Below, one piece after another: positions 1-7,013 of a stretch of DNA of 30,953 nucleotides. The notes beneath the pieces are model-generated. The model worked only from the letters and a program-made list of their open reading frames with translations. It was not told the DNA's origin and did not search any database. Positions within the stretch are counted from its first letter, which is position 1. The number at the start of each line of letters is the position of its first letter. The position numbers were made by a program, and so were the translations under genes. Origin of the DNA: JAHJUB01 sp041653615 [NCBI: Candidatus Ratteibacteria bacterium] (GTDB taxonomy: Bacteria; Ratteibacteria; UBA8468; MWAK01). The DNA lies in the NCBI GenBank assembly GCA_041653615.1, contig JBAZEZ010000020.1, forward strand, positions 1-30,953, in the 5' to 3' direction.

Positions 1-70
1 CCATTATTTACCGCACCTTGAAATACAACTGGGTCTTTGAAGACTTTAGCCAGTTTAAATTAGCGGTAAA

Positions 71-886
71 TCATTGAAAACACAAGGTTTTCGAGAGTAG
101 AGAAATTTGACTGTTAACATAGGAGGGTAACGATGTTATTTTGAACCCACCTTCTTTATTTTTCAGGGAAAGTTTCATTTTAAGAAGGAAACGGCCACCC
201 GCGTCTTTCGTTAAAGTATCCTCGATTTTTAAATCGCCTATTGTGATTACCGCAGGTTTTCCATTTTCAACCACTATGTCGGTGTCTACGCTTGTTTTTT
301 CCCCGAATTTGATCTTCATCTCAACCAAACTTCGCTCGCGGGTGAGTTCGAAATCGAGGGCCCCTTGTTTTTTCAATTGGAACAAATCCGTTATGAGTGT
401 TTTACGCTCCGGCCGATAATTCGGGGCTTGGGCAATAACATTATGTTCTTCTCCCCAGGTGGCGTAACTATATTTCCCTGTAGAATCCGTGGTCGCTTGC
501 TTGTAAGGTTTGGGGCCATAGTTGTCGTCTGACACAATTGCGCCCGCAATCGGCTCTCCGGTTGCCTTGTCTTTTACGGTTCCCGTCAGGACGAAGCCGG
601 GATTTTGGTCAGTCGCCAAAAGGTTGTCTTCCGTTGCCGGTTTTTGGTTGACTCCGTAAGCCGGTATACTTATCGGTCCAATTACCAACAACGCCAAGAG
701 CGTTTTCAGGGAAATACTCGTGTTTATTTTTCTTCTCATATTCATAATTACCTCCACCCTTTCCGACATCAGCGTAAAATATTCGGAAAAACCCACTACG
801 TTTAAAACAAGCTCTCCCTGCCTCCGAACCGCCAGCGCCAGATAGAATCCGAACTGCGAAAACACTGGATTGACTGACCGCGTCAC
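71..886 (-). CDS. Chimeric partial BlaR1 paralogue with carboxypeptidase-regulatory-like domain
   Basis: The 271-residue product lacks the M56 peptidase core. Residues about 27-79 (LNVVGFSEYF to PAYGV) match residues 285-337 of the neighbouring M56 sensor, including one membrane segment near 58-77. Residues about 96-165 look like a carboxypeptidase regulatory-like or Cna-B type beta-sandwich (TGTVKDKATGEPIAGAIV, then a TTDSTGKYSY turn). Residues about 208-254 again match the C-terminal module of the neighbour (TKDAGGRFLLKMKL against TKDTDGMFVLRMKL). It therefore looks like a duplicated 3' part of blaR1 in which the STN-like domain was replaced. The GTG start overlaps the upstream TGA stop (GTGA), which suggests translational coupling. 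Without peptidase motifs it cannot cleave a repressor itself. It may be an accessory sensor in the envelope or a decaying duplicate; function is unknown. Confidence 0.65.
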   Translation of the reverse strand: MTRSVNPVFSQFGFYLALAVRRQGELVLNVVGFSEYFTLMSERVEVIMNMRRKINTSISLKTLLALLVIGPISIPAYGVNQKPATEDNLLATDQNPGFVLTGTVKDKATGEPIAGAIVSDDNYGPKPYKQATTDSTGKYSYATWGEEHNVIAQAPNYRPERKTLITDLFQLKKQGALDFELTRERSLVEMKIKFGEKTSVDTDIVVENGKPAVITIGDLKIEDTLTKDAGGRFLLKMKLSLKNKEGGFKITSLPSYVNSQISLLSKTLCFQ

Positions 887-2655
887 TTCACATCGGTTAC
901 TTTGATTGAGATGGAATAGCCGGGATGACCATCAGTGCTTTCGGTGAGGCTCATTTTTCCTTCCGTTCCAGGCGGCATCCGCATGATAGGTGTGGACATA
1001 AGCTTGGGGCCGCCATCTTTATCTTTTTGATATAATTTCATCCGAAGAACAAACATACCATCCGTGTCCTTAGTCACGCCATCCATAAGTTGTAACTCGG
1101 TGTCGTCGAATTTGATTACCATAGGCTGCCGCTGCCCAGCTGCAGTCATGAAACGCGGGCTGGTAATTAGTTTATCGCCGGATGTGATATTTACGGTAAC
1201 CAGACGTTGTATTATTGTGGTTGCGGGTGAACTTTCGTACTCTTCCGGCGTCATAATTCGGACGACATCGTCTTTAATAATATATTTAAGATTGGTGGCA
1301 TCCATGATGAGGTTAAGAGCCTGCCGCAGCGGCATGTTTTTAAAATACAAGGTGACAAATTTGGGTGGGCCATTAGTTACGCCGGCAGAAAGAACGATAT
1401 TCACGCCGGTTGTGGTGTAAACTTCTCTAAGCATCGGCCGAATGTCTATGCCGGCCGCATTAATAGTGACCAGAGTTTTTTCAAGGTTGATTGGAGTTTG
1501 CGCCTGGGCCGTCGGTTCCCCAACCTTCGGTTTTTCCGTTGGCGCGAGCACTGTATTCGTCGCAACCTTGTTGTTGCTTGCCTCCGTGACGGCGGTAATC
1601 TTTTCTCCGGCTGCCAACAGAGTGTTTGTGGTCACCAGCTTTTTGGTAACGCCGTACGCCGGCATTCCTATCAATCCTAACACCACCAAGACAAGGAGCG
1701 TTTTCAGAGAAACTTTTGTGCTTATTCTTCTTCCCGTATCCATAACCATCTCCAGCCTCCTGCGCATTGAGGTAAACGGTTCCGAAATACCCACCACATT
1801 TAAGGCAAGCCCGGTGGGTTTAGGGCAGAGTTCTATTATTTTCAGCAAGGCGTCGGCGTACTCTTTTCTTTCACCTTTTTTTACCTGGAGCGCCCAGTCG
1901 TCGCAGGACTGTTCTCTTTCCAGCCGTATCTGCCGGTTGACATACCAGACAAGGGGGTTGAAAAAATAGAGGGTTTGGGCCAGCGCCTGAAGCCAGTTGG
2001 TAAGGACGTCCCTTCTCTTGAGGTGGGCCAGTTCGTGGAGAATGATGTGCTCCAGTTCTCCGGATTTAAACTTTGTCAGAACCTGTCTGGGGACAACGAG
2101 GACAGGGTTGAGAAGGCCGCAGACAAAGGGACCGGTAAATTCTCCGGAGACCTTAAGGCTCGGCGGTTTTAGGTTGAGTTGTTTTGCTCCGCGCGCTACC
2201 GCTTCCAGAATATCTTTGTTTTCCAGCGCCTCTGCTGAGCGCACCTGTCGGCAGAGTCTGACGGAGCGCGTCGTAGTTAGCAGAAAAATCGCGGTTATCC
2301 CAAACAGCCAGAAGAGGAAAAATAGAGAAACAGGACTTAGGGTATTGCTCTGCGTATTTACCGGGAGCGAAAAAGACCCGGATTCCTGAACGGCAGGCAA
2401 AGTAATCGGCAATACCGCTGGCGCCGGCAGTGCCGGGCTGTTGACCCGGACGGTTATCGGGATAGCAACAAAAGGGGTGATAAGGAGTTTTGCGACAACC
2501 AAGGTCCAGAGGATATGGCGGATGGTCGGGGTTAATCTATTTTTGAGAACCTTTGTTACAAGGAAGACAACAACGACAAGAATTCCGCTTTGCCAGGACA
2601 CTGTCCAGATTGTTTCCAGCCACTTAATTGTCCAGAGGTTAAGTGTCTGAACCAT
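883..2655 (-). CDS. BlaR1/MecR1-type M56 membrane metallopeptidase with STN-like C-terminal domain
   Basis: I take the ATG at 2655 (590 residues) because a consensus AAAGGAGG lies just upstream; the reading frame itself extends 15 codons further. Membrane segments are visible near residues 18-35, 45-70 and 110-130. The zinc-peptidase motif HELAH (residues 207-211) is followed by the EREQSCDDWAL segment that normally supplies the third ligand. Another membrane segment sits near 315-336. In place of the penicillin-binding sensor domain of classical BlaR1 there is a linker and an STN/secretin-N-like domain at about 395-470 (INAAGIDIRPML to DDVVRIM), then a unique C-terminal module. Members of this family cleave a BlaI-type repressor when they sense a signal. 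blaI lies directly upstream in the same direction, so the two form a sensor-repressor pair. No beta-lactamase gene is present here, so the ligand is open. Confidence 0.85.
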   Translation of the reverse strand: MVQTLNLWTIKWLETIWTVSWQSGILVVVVFLVTKVLKNRLTPTIRHILWTLVVAKLLITPFVAIPITVRVNSPALPAPAVLPITLPAVQESGSFSLPVNTQSNTLSPVSLFFLFWLFGITAIFLLTTTRSVRLCRQVRSAEALENKDILEAVARGAKQLNLKPPSLKVSGEFTGPFVCGLLNPVLVVPRQVLTKFKSGELEHIILHELAHLKRRDVLTNWLQALAQTLYFFNPLVWYVNRQIRLEREQSCDDWALQVKKGERKEYADALLKIIELCPKPTGLALNVVGISEPFTSMRRRLEMVMDTGRRISTKVSLKTLLVLVVLGLIGMPAYGVTKKLVTTNTLLAAGEKITAVTEASNNKVATNTVLAPTEKPKVGEPTAQAQTPINLEKTLVTINAAGIDIRPMLREVYTTTGVNIVLSAGVTNGPPKFVTLYFKNMPLRQALNLIMDATNLKYIIKDDVVRIMTPEEYESSPATTIIQRLVTVNITSGDKLITSPRFMTAAGQRQPMVIKFDDTELQLMDGVTKDTDGMFVLRMKLYQKDKDGGPKLMSTPIMRMPPGTEGKMSLTESTDGHPGYSISIKVTDVK

Positions 2656-2744
2656 TTTTACCTCCTTTGGCCGCTCTCCTTCGCTAACTGTGTCCGTCAT
2701 AGCCTTGGCGACGGCGGAAGCTTCGGCGAGTAAAACCGTAGCAT

Positions 2745-2783
2745 GGACGCCGATGCGGCTAAGCCGTTCAGTGTTAGGCGTCC
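2745..2783 (-). other. Intercistronic stem-loop between blaI and the M56 sensor gene
   Basis: GGACGCC (2745-2751) pairs with GGCGTCC (2777-2783) and encloses a second small hairpin CGGCT-A-AGCCG. The structure starts one base after the blaI stop codon and has no T-run. It could act as an RNA-stability or processing element that sets repressor and sensor levels apart. The function is inferred only from position. Confidence 0.4.
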
Positions 2784-3173
2784 TTATTGCGTAGGCGGCC
2801 TTTTATCCAAAGCCGCAACCAGTTTCCGCAGGGCTGAAATCTCGTCGGGTTTCAGCGCCTTTGATTCGCTAAGGTAGTTCATCATCGGAGCAATTTCTCC
2901 GCCAAATACCCGGTCAATGAAACCATCCACCATTTTCCCCATCGCTTTCTTTTCGGGTAGCGTTGGTTTATAGACATAAGCCATTCCGGTTTTTTCTCTT
3001 TCCAGGAAACCTTTGCTGTATAGTCTTGAGATAAAGGTCAGGACCGTAGTATAGCGCCATCTCTTTTTCCGGAAGAGTTCCTCCTGTACTTCCTTGACGG
3101 TGGCAGACCTTTTTTCCCACAAAACCTTCATCACCTCAAGTTCCGCCTTGGAAAAGTCTTTTGTTCTGGCCAT
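2784..3173 (-). CDS. BlaI/MecI/CopY-family transcriptional repressor
   Basis: This is a 129-residue winged-helix repressor of usual family length. The N-terminal part (LSKAE-like FSKAELEVMKVLW, then VKEVQEEL and YTTVLTFISRLYSKGFLEREK) is the DNA-binding domain. The C-terminal half holds the dimerisation helices and the region cut by the partner peptidase. The start ATG is preceded by AAGGAGA. Its own promoter carries a BlaI-like dyad (3221-3234), so autorepression is likely. The M56 sensor peptidase follows on the same strand. By family logic the repressor leaves DNA after cleavage and the operon is induced. Target genes other than its own operon cannot be seen in the window. Confidence 0.92.
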   Translation of the reverse strand: MARTKDFSKAELEVMKVLWEKRSATVKEVQEELFRKKRWRYTTVLTFISRLYSKGFLEREKTGMAYVYKPTLPEKKAMGKMVDGFIDRVFGGEIAPMMNYLSESKALKPDEISALRKLVAALDKRPPTQ

Positions 3174-3215
3174 TTTTTGTCTCCTTGTCGTTTGGTTAAA
3201 TTGTCGCTGGATAAG

Positions 3216-3245
3216 ATGATACTACATACATAGTTTATTTGTCAA
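3216..3245 (-). promoter_or_regulatory. blaI promoter with embedded BlaI-like operator
   Basis: On the minus strand, TTGACA (3245-3240) and TATCAT (3221-3216) are separated by 18 bases. The spacer holds ACTACATACATAGT (plus strand, 3221-3234), which differs at two positions from the Staphylococcus-type operator core ACTACATATGTAGT as I remember it. The position between -35 and -10 fits repression by occlusion. Promoter and operator assignments rest on motif matches. Confidence 0.6.
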
Positions 3246-3285
3246 GAGGGGTGGGGGAAAGCATTGATTTAGGACGACGGTGTGG

Positions 3286-4149
3286 TTATATTTCGCCGTG
3301 CGCGACGCGCAGGGCCCAGCAGGAGATGTTGACGGCTACCGGCAGGCCGGCGATGTGGGTGGGAAACTTTTTGGCTTTGACCGCCAGGGCAGTGGTTTGG
3401 CCGCCTAAGCCGGCCGGCCCGATGCCTGACTTGTTTATCCGGCGCAGGACGTTTTGTTCCAGCGCCCGCAGCTCCCTGTCTTTGTTAGGTACGGTTAGTT
3501 CTTCCGGGTAAAGGAGCGCTTCTTTGGCAAGGAGAGCCGCTTTTTCCATCGTGCCGCCGATTCCGATGCCGATGAAGACTGGCGGACAAGGTTTGCTTCC
3601 GGCGTCTTCCATGCATTTCACGACAAAATCCTCAATTTCCGACCGGCCGGAACCCGGCGGAAGGTTTGCAACCTTTCCCATGTTTTCCGAACCGAAGCCC
3701 TTGACCAACAGGTGAATTTTTATCTTGTTGCCGGAAATCAGCCGTGTGTGTACTACCGCCGGAGTGTTGTTGCCGGTATTTTTTCTGGTCAGCGGGTCAA
3801 CTACGGAAAGGCGCAGGAAATATTTTTGGTAGGCGGCCGCAACCCCTTCCGAAACAACATCTTCCAGGCAGGAAAAAGGCTTCAGGCCAAACTTGACCTC
3901 GTTGCCGATTTCCAGAAAGACTTCAATCATTCCGGTATCCTGGCAGAGGGGTAAGGGCCGCGGCATTTTTTTGGCCAGGCGGATGTTGTCTAAGATGGCG
4001 GAGAGCGCCTGTTTGGCAAGCGGCTTTTTTTCGCGCTCAACGGCCCGGCCAATCAGGCGGGTAAGAATTTCCGGGAAGATAAAATTTGCTTCCCGCGCCA
4101 ATTCGGTTATACGCTCTGCAACCTCAACCGCTTTTATCCGTCTCGTCAT
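3286..4149 (-). CDS. Class I fumarate hydratase (or tartrate dehydratase) alpha subunit
   Basis: The 287 residues match the alpha subunit (N-terminal domain) of two-subunit class I [4Fe-4S] hydro-lyases, which interconvert fumarate and malate or act on tartrate. Three cysteines sit in the places expected for cluster ligands: C69 in PLCQDTG, C188 in SKPCPP and C277 in NISCW. Other family landmarks are NNTPAVVHT and the glycine-rich GIGIGGTMEKA. The beta subunit normally follows the alpha gene, but here the gene ends before the blaI promoter and no beta gene occurs in the window. The start overlaps the end of the DUF502 gene by 26 bases, so the two are probably co-transcribed. Fumarate and tartrate specificity cannot be told apart from this subunit alone. 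Confidence 0.88.
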   Translation of the reverse strand: MTRRIKAVEVAERITELAREANFIFPEILTRLIGRAVEREKKPLAKQALSAILDNIRLAKKMPRPLPLCQDTGMIEVFLEIGNEVKFGLKPFSCLEDVVSEGVAAAYQKYFLRLSVVDPLTRKNTGNNTPAVVHTRLISGNKIKIHLLVKGFGSENMGKVANLPPGSGRSEIEDFVVKCMEDAGSKPCPPVFIGIGIGGTMEKAALLAKEALLYPEELTVPNKDRELRALEQNVLRRINKSGIGPAGLGGQTTALAVKAKKFPTHIAGLPVAVNISCWALRVAHGEI

Positions 4150-4726
4150 TCTTTTTTGACCGTGATGAAATTCCGATAGAAAGCACTATTTTTATCCCTT
4201 CCTGCACCGACATATCCAGAAACTTGACGTCCTTTTTGGGATAGATGAGGTAGAAGCCGTTGGCGATGTTGGGCGGGGTCGGTACGAAAACGCCCACCTG
4301 GTCCGGCCCCAGTTCTTTGGGCACCGCGGTGACAAAAGCGATGGTCTGGCAGCCCGGATAAGGGAAAGGCACCATTACCACGGATTCAAAGAACTTCTGA
4401 TGCTGTGCGCTGAAGACGGAATCGCTGATTCCCTTAATGGTCGAGTAGATTTTATTGAAGAGCGGCAACTTTTCCAGAAGGCCGGACAGATATTGCACGA
4501 AACGTTTACCGATAAAATTACCGGCTACGTAGCCGACCAGCAGGATAATCAGAAGCAGGGAAACAAGTCCCAGACCCGGGACGTAGGATTCTTTGAGAAT
4601 GTTTTTAAAGAGCGGTCCCAGAATATTTTCCAGCCATCGGGTCAGGGAAAAGAGAACCCAGACGGAAACGGAAATTGGAACCAGGGCCAGGAGCCCGGTC
4701 AAAAAAACGCGGCGTAATTTATCCAA
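4124..4726 (-). CDS. DUF502 family membrane protein
   Basis: The start is a TTG at 4726, chosen because AAGGAGG lies four bases upstream and the protein then opens with the typical DUF502 N-terminus (LRRVFLTGLLALVPISVSVWVL). Two membrane segments are visible at about residues 8-30 and 50-70. A conserved soluble part follows, with LPLFNKIYSTIKG near residue 88 and the PYPGCQTIAFVT and VGVFVPTPPNIANG segments. The family is widespread in bacteria and has no settled biochemical role. The 200-residue length is normal. It precedes, and overlaps by 26 bases, the fumarase alpha-subunit gene. Confidence 0.85.
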   Translation of the reverse strand: MDKLRRVFLTGLLALVPISVSVWVLFSLTRWLENILGPLFKNILKESYVPGLGLVSLLLIILLVGYVAGNFIGKRFVQYLSGLLEKLPLFNKIYSTIKGISDSVFSAQHQKFFESVVMVPFPYPGCQTIAFVTAVPKELGPDQVGVFVPTPPNIANGFYLIYPKKDVKFLDMSVQEGIKIVLSIGISSRSKKNDETDKSG

Positions 4727-4766
4727 AAAGCCTCCTTGTGTTGTCAGAAAGCAACCACAAAAACTC

Positions 4767-4862
4767 TACCACGGAAACACAGAAAACCACGGAAACACCG
4801 AAAAAACTTTAATTTAGAGTACTTCTTTCCGTGTCTCCATTCTTCCGTGCTTCCGTGGTATT
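4767..4862. repeat. Intergenic CACGGAA-rich imperfect inverted repeat
   Basis: Two direct copies of CCACGGAAACAC (4769-4780 and 4787-4798, 18-bp period) are followed by inverted, partly degenerate copies (TTCCGTGTCTCC, TTCCGTGCTTCCGTGG) up to 4862. The left and right halves can fold into a long imperfect hairpin. It fills most of the gap between the kinase-PAP2 gene and the DUF502 gene. Similar CACGGA-type intergenic repeats occur in many environmental genomes; other copies would lie outside this window. Confidence 0.55.
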
Positions 4863-4875
4863 CTTTAATCCTACA

Positions 4876-5604
4876 TTACGGAAAACGAAACACCTGGAAG
4901 ACAAGCGTGGCGATAAAGATGCCCAGGAGCGCGCCAAAGAAGACCTCGGACCAGGAATGGATTCTCCGCTTAACCCGGCTTTGCGTAACCAGGATTGACA
5001 TCGGCAGGACAAGAGCGGTAACCATCGGGTTCTTGGTGATAAAGAATATGGCCGTCAGGATACCGAAAGAAAGCGCCGCGTGGCCGCTGGGCATTCCGCC
5101 GCGGAAGAGAGATTTGGAGCGCATGCGCAGTTTCACGTAGAATATCAGGCCGTAGGTGGCTATAAGCGCGATGACCGAAAGGTACCAGGGAGAAGTTTTA
5201 ATCGCGTAGACCGCCATTTCGGTTCGGGACGGTATGTGCGCGCCCAGCATCAGGTAGCCGACAAAGAGCGCGACAACTACCGATATCAGGACGCAGGCGG
5301 CGCCGATGTTTTTGATTTCTTTTGCCAGGCGGCTGTATTCCGGGGTTGCCAGGTCAACCAATTTTTCCAGGGCGGTGTTAACCATTTCCGCGAACAGGAC
5401 CCCGGTAATTACCAGGAGCAGAACGTAAAACTCAACCAGGCTTAAGTCCAGGAACATGGAACCGAAGAGCGCGAGGAAACCGACCACCAGGTGGATGCGG
5501 AAGTTGCGCTCGCTTCGGACGCAGAAGAGCACTCCCCGGGCCGCGTGGTCAAAACTATCCAGGAGCGAATTTTCCTTAATCTTGCGTTTCTGGTTTTCCG
5601 TCAT
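4876..5604 (-). CDS. Fusion of DgkA/UdpK-type lipid kinase and PAP2 phosphatase
   Basis: Residues about 10-120 are a small integral-membrane diacylglycerol/undecaprenol kinase: an amphipathic start with AARGVLFCVRSERNFRIH, three membrane helices, and the active-site helix AEMVNTALEKLVDL (E73, N76, E80). The usual Lys-Asp pair of the family appears as K98-N99 (EIKNIGAACVL). Residues about 130-242 are a PAP2-type phosphatase with PSGH (172-175) and SR-X5-H (S209, R210, H216), with Glu where Asp often ends the motif. Both families act on lipid carriers such as undecaprenol and its phosphates in the inner membrane. One chain would therefore carry opposite activities, phosphorylation and dephosphorylation. 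The gene overlaps ybeY by 29 bases, in the classical phoH-ybeY-dgkA order. Substrates are inferred from the families. Confidence 0.87.
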   Translation of the reverse strand: MTENQKRKIKENSLLDSFDHAARGVLFCVRSERNFRIHLVVGFLALFGSMFLDLSLVEFYVLLLVITGVLFAEMVNTALEKLVDLATPEYSRLAKEIKNIGAACVLISVVVALFVGYLMLGAHIPSRTEMAVYAIKTSPWYLSVIALIATYGLIFYVKLRMRSKSLFRGGMPSGHAALSFGILTAIFFITKNPMVTALVLPMSILVTQSRVKRRIHSWSEVFFGALLGIFIATLVFQVFRFP

Positions 5605-6028
5605 TTTTTTCGCAACCCCTTAATATACGCCGGGTTTCACGGAACATTAACCGGCGGTCTTTCGTCTTCCGGTCATCATACCCGGCCAGGTGCAGAAATC
5701 CGTGGATGGCCAGAGTCAGCAACTCTTCTTCCAGGGAATGGCGCAGTTCCTTCGCCTGCGCCGCGGCGGTTTCCGCGGAAATCAGGATTTCGCCTTCCTG
5801 TTCCTCCAGGGTGAAACTGAGCACGTCGGTCGGCCGGTTATGGCCCAGAAACTTTTGGTTGTAACCGGTAATCCTTCGGTCGCTTATTAGAATAACGCCG
5901 AGTTGTTTGAAGGAGAAACCGGATATTTTAAGCGCCCGGTTTATCTTTTGGCGGAGATTTTTTACGTCTATCTTTACTTTGCGCTGCAGGTTGCGTAAGT
6001 AAACGTTTTTTTTGTTTTTCTTTTTCAT
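5576..6028 (-). CDS. ybeY: Endoribonuclease YbeY, rRNA maturation factor
   Basis: This is a 150-residue single-domain metalloprotein. It carries the family signature HGFLHLAGYDD, whose histidines bind zinc, preceded by NRPTDVLSFTLEEQEGEILIS. YbeY processes 16S rRNA 3' ends and takes part in late 30S quality control in the cytoplasm. The ATG start overlaps the end of phoH by 101 bases, which is long. The domain proper begins near residue 17 (VKIDVKN), but no alternative ATG or GTG is found there, so I keep the ATG. It lies between phoH and the lipid-kinase fusion, and all three are in one tight run, so one transcript is likely. Confidence 0.93.
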   Translation of the reverse strand: MKKKNKKNVYLRNLQRKVKIDVKNLRQKINRALKISGFSFKQLGVILISDRRITGYNQKFLGHNRPTDVLSFTLEEQEGEILISAETAAAQAKELRHSLEEELLTLAIHGFLHLAGYDDRKTKDRRLMFRETRRILRGCEKNDGKPETQD

Positions 6029-6926
6029 AAGCCAGAATAATTTCCCGGACCAGGGGGTGGCGTACCACGTCTTCTTCGGTCAGGTAAGCAAACTTAATGC
6101 CTTTAACTTTTTTTAAAAATCCCTCGATATCTTCCAACCCCGAGGTACGCTCTACCGGTAAATCCGATTGGGTTACGTCTCCGGTGATGATTGCCCGGGA
6201 GCCCATGCCTAAACGGGTAAGAAACATTTTCATCTGTTCCGGCGTGGCGTTTTGGGCTTCGTCCAGGACGATAAACGCGTCAGAAAGGGTCCGGCCGCGC
6301 ATGTAAGCCAGCGGCAGGATTTCAATGATGCGGTGTTCCATCAGCCGTCGAATTTCCTCCGGCCAGACAAGGTCGTAGAGAGCGTCGTAAACGGGTTGAA
6401 GGTAAGGCCGCACCTTTTCCTCCAGGTCACCGGGCAAAAAACCTAATTTTTCGCCGGCTTCAATCGCGGGACGGGAAATGACGATACGTTCAACTTTGTT
6501 CTGCTTGAGGTACTCTATCGCCAGACTCATTGCCAGGTAGGTCTTTCCCGTACCGGCCGGGCCGATGCCAACCACAATGTCGTTGTCGCGGACGGCCTGG
6601 ACGTAAGCCTTTTGGCCGCCGGGCCGGGCTACAATCGCCTGCCGCTTGGAGCCGATGAAGATGGCGTCTTTTTTCTCGAATTTTTCAAGCGGCGGTTGTT
6701 CGATGGTCGGACGGCGAAAATCATGTCTGCCTTTAATCTGTTTCAAGCGGTCTTCGATAGTCGACATCGCCGCCAACACCTTTTTCCGGGCGCCTTTAAT
6801 GACCAGTTCGCTGCCGCGTCCGGCAACCGTTACCCCGAACTCATCTTCTAACTGGCGGACGTTCTGGTCGAACTGGCCGAAAAAGGCGCGAGCCAGTTCC
6901 TTGTCAATCAACTTTACGCGTTTCAT
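5928..6926 (-). CDS. phoH: PhoH-like ATPase
   Basis: The 332-residue form from the ATG at 6926 begins 14 residues before the family's conserved FGQFDQNVRQLEDEFGV. A GTG at 6965 in frame would add 13 residues, but it lies inside a hairpin and has no ribosome site. An N-terminal KH-like region is followed by a P-loop ATPase: GPAGTGKT (Walker A), FIVLDEAQN (Walker B), then TGDVTQSDLP. The C-terminus is lysine-rich. PhoH proteins are cytoplasmic ATPases tied to RNA metabolism, and some are phosphate-regulated. The ybeY overlap is the usual partnership. No Shine-Dalgarno sequence is visible before 6926, and the start abuts a terminator-like T-run. Confidence 0.9.
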   Translation of the reverse strand: MKRVKLIDKELARAFFGQFDQNVRQLEDEFGVTVAGRGSELVIKGARKKVLAAMSTIEDRLKQIKGRHDFRRPTIEQPPLEKFEKKDAIFIGSKRQAIVARPGGQKAYVQAVRDNDIVVGIGPAGTGKTYLAMSLAIEYLKQNKVERIVISRPAIEAGEKLGFLPGDLEEKVRPYLQPVYDALYDLVWPEEIRRLMEHRIIEILPLAYMRGRTLSDAFIVLDEAQNATPEQMKMFLTRLGMGSRAIITGDVTQSDLPVERTSGLEDIEGFLKKVKGIKFAYLTEEDVVRHPLVREIILAYEKEKQKKRLLTQPAAQSKDRRKKSPPKDKPGA

Positions 6927-6931
6927 GTTAT

Positions 6932-7008
6932 AAAAAAAGGCATCGGGGCTTCCGGTGTAAAACACACCAAGGTGAAGTGTTTTGCCGTCCTGAAGTCCTG
7001 ATGCCTTT
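6932..7008 (-). terminator. Long hairpin with T-run between the LysM gene and phoH
   Basis: Reading the minus strand, AAAGGCATCAGGACTTC (7008-6992) pairs with GAAGCCCCGATGCCTTT (6952-6936), with two non-Watson-Crick positions, and continues into seven T residues (6938-6932). A nested inverted repeat AAAACAC/GTGTTTT (6983-6977 with 6965-6959) lies in the loop. It starts six bases after the LysM stop codon and looks like an intrinsic terminator. The phoH ATG follows the T-run by only five bases, so phoH must be read through from it or be made from a transcript that starts inside it. Confidence 0.75.
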
Positions 7009-7013
7009 CGTTT

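Noticed and set aside
1-70. TTTACCGC (7-14) and GCGGTAAA (63-70) inverted repeat after the first gene
   Set aside because: Eight-base arms with a 48-base loop and no T-run; could be chance.
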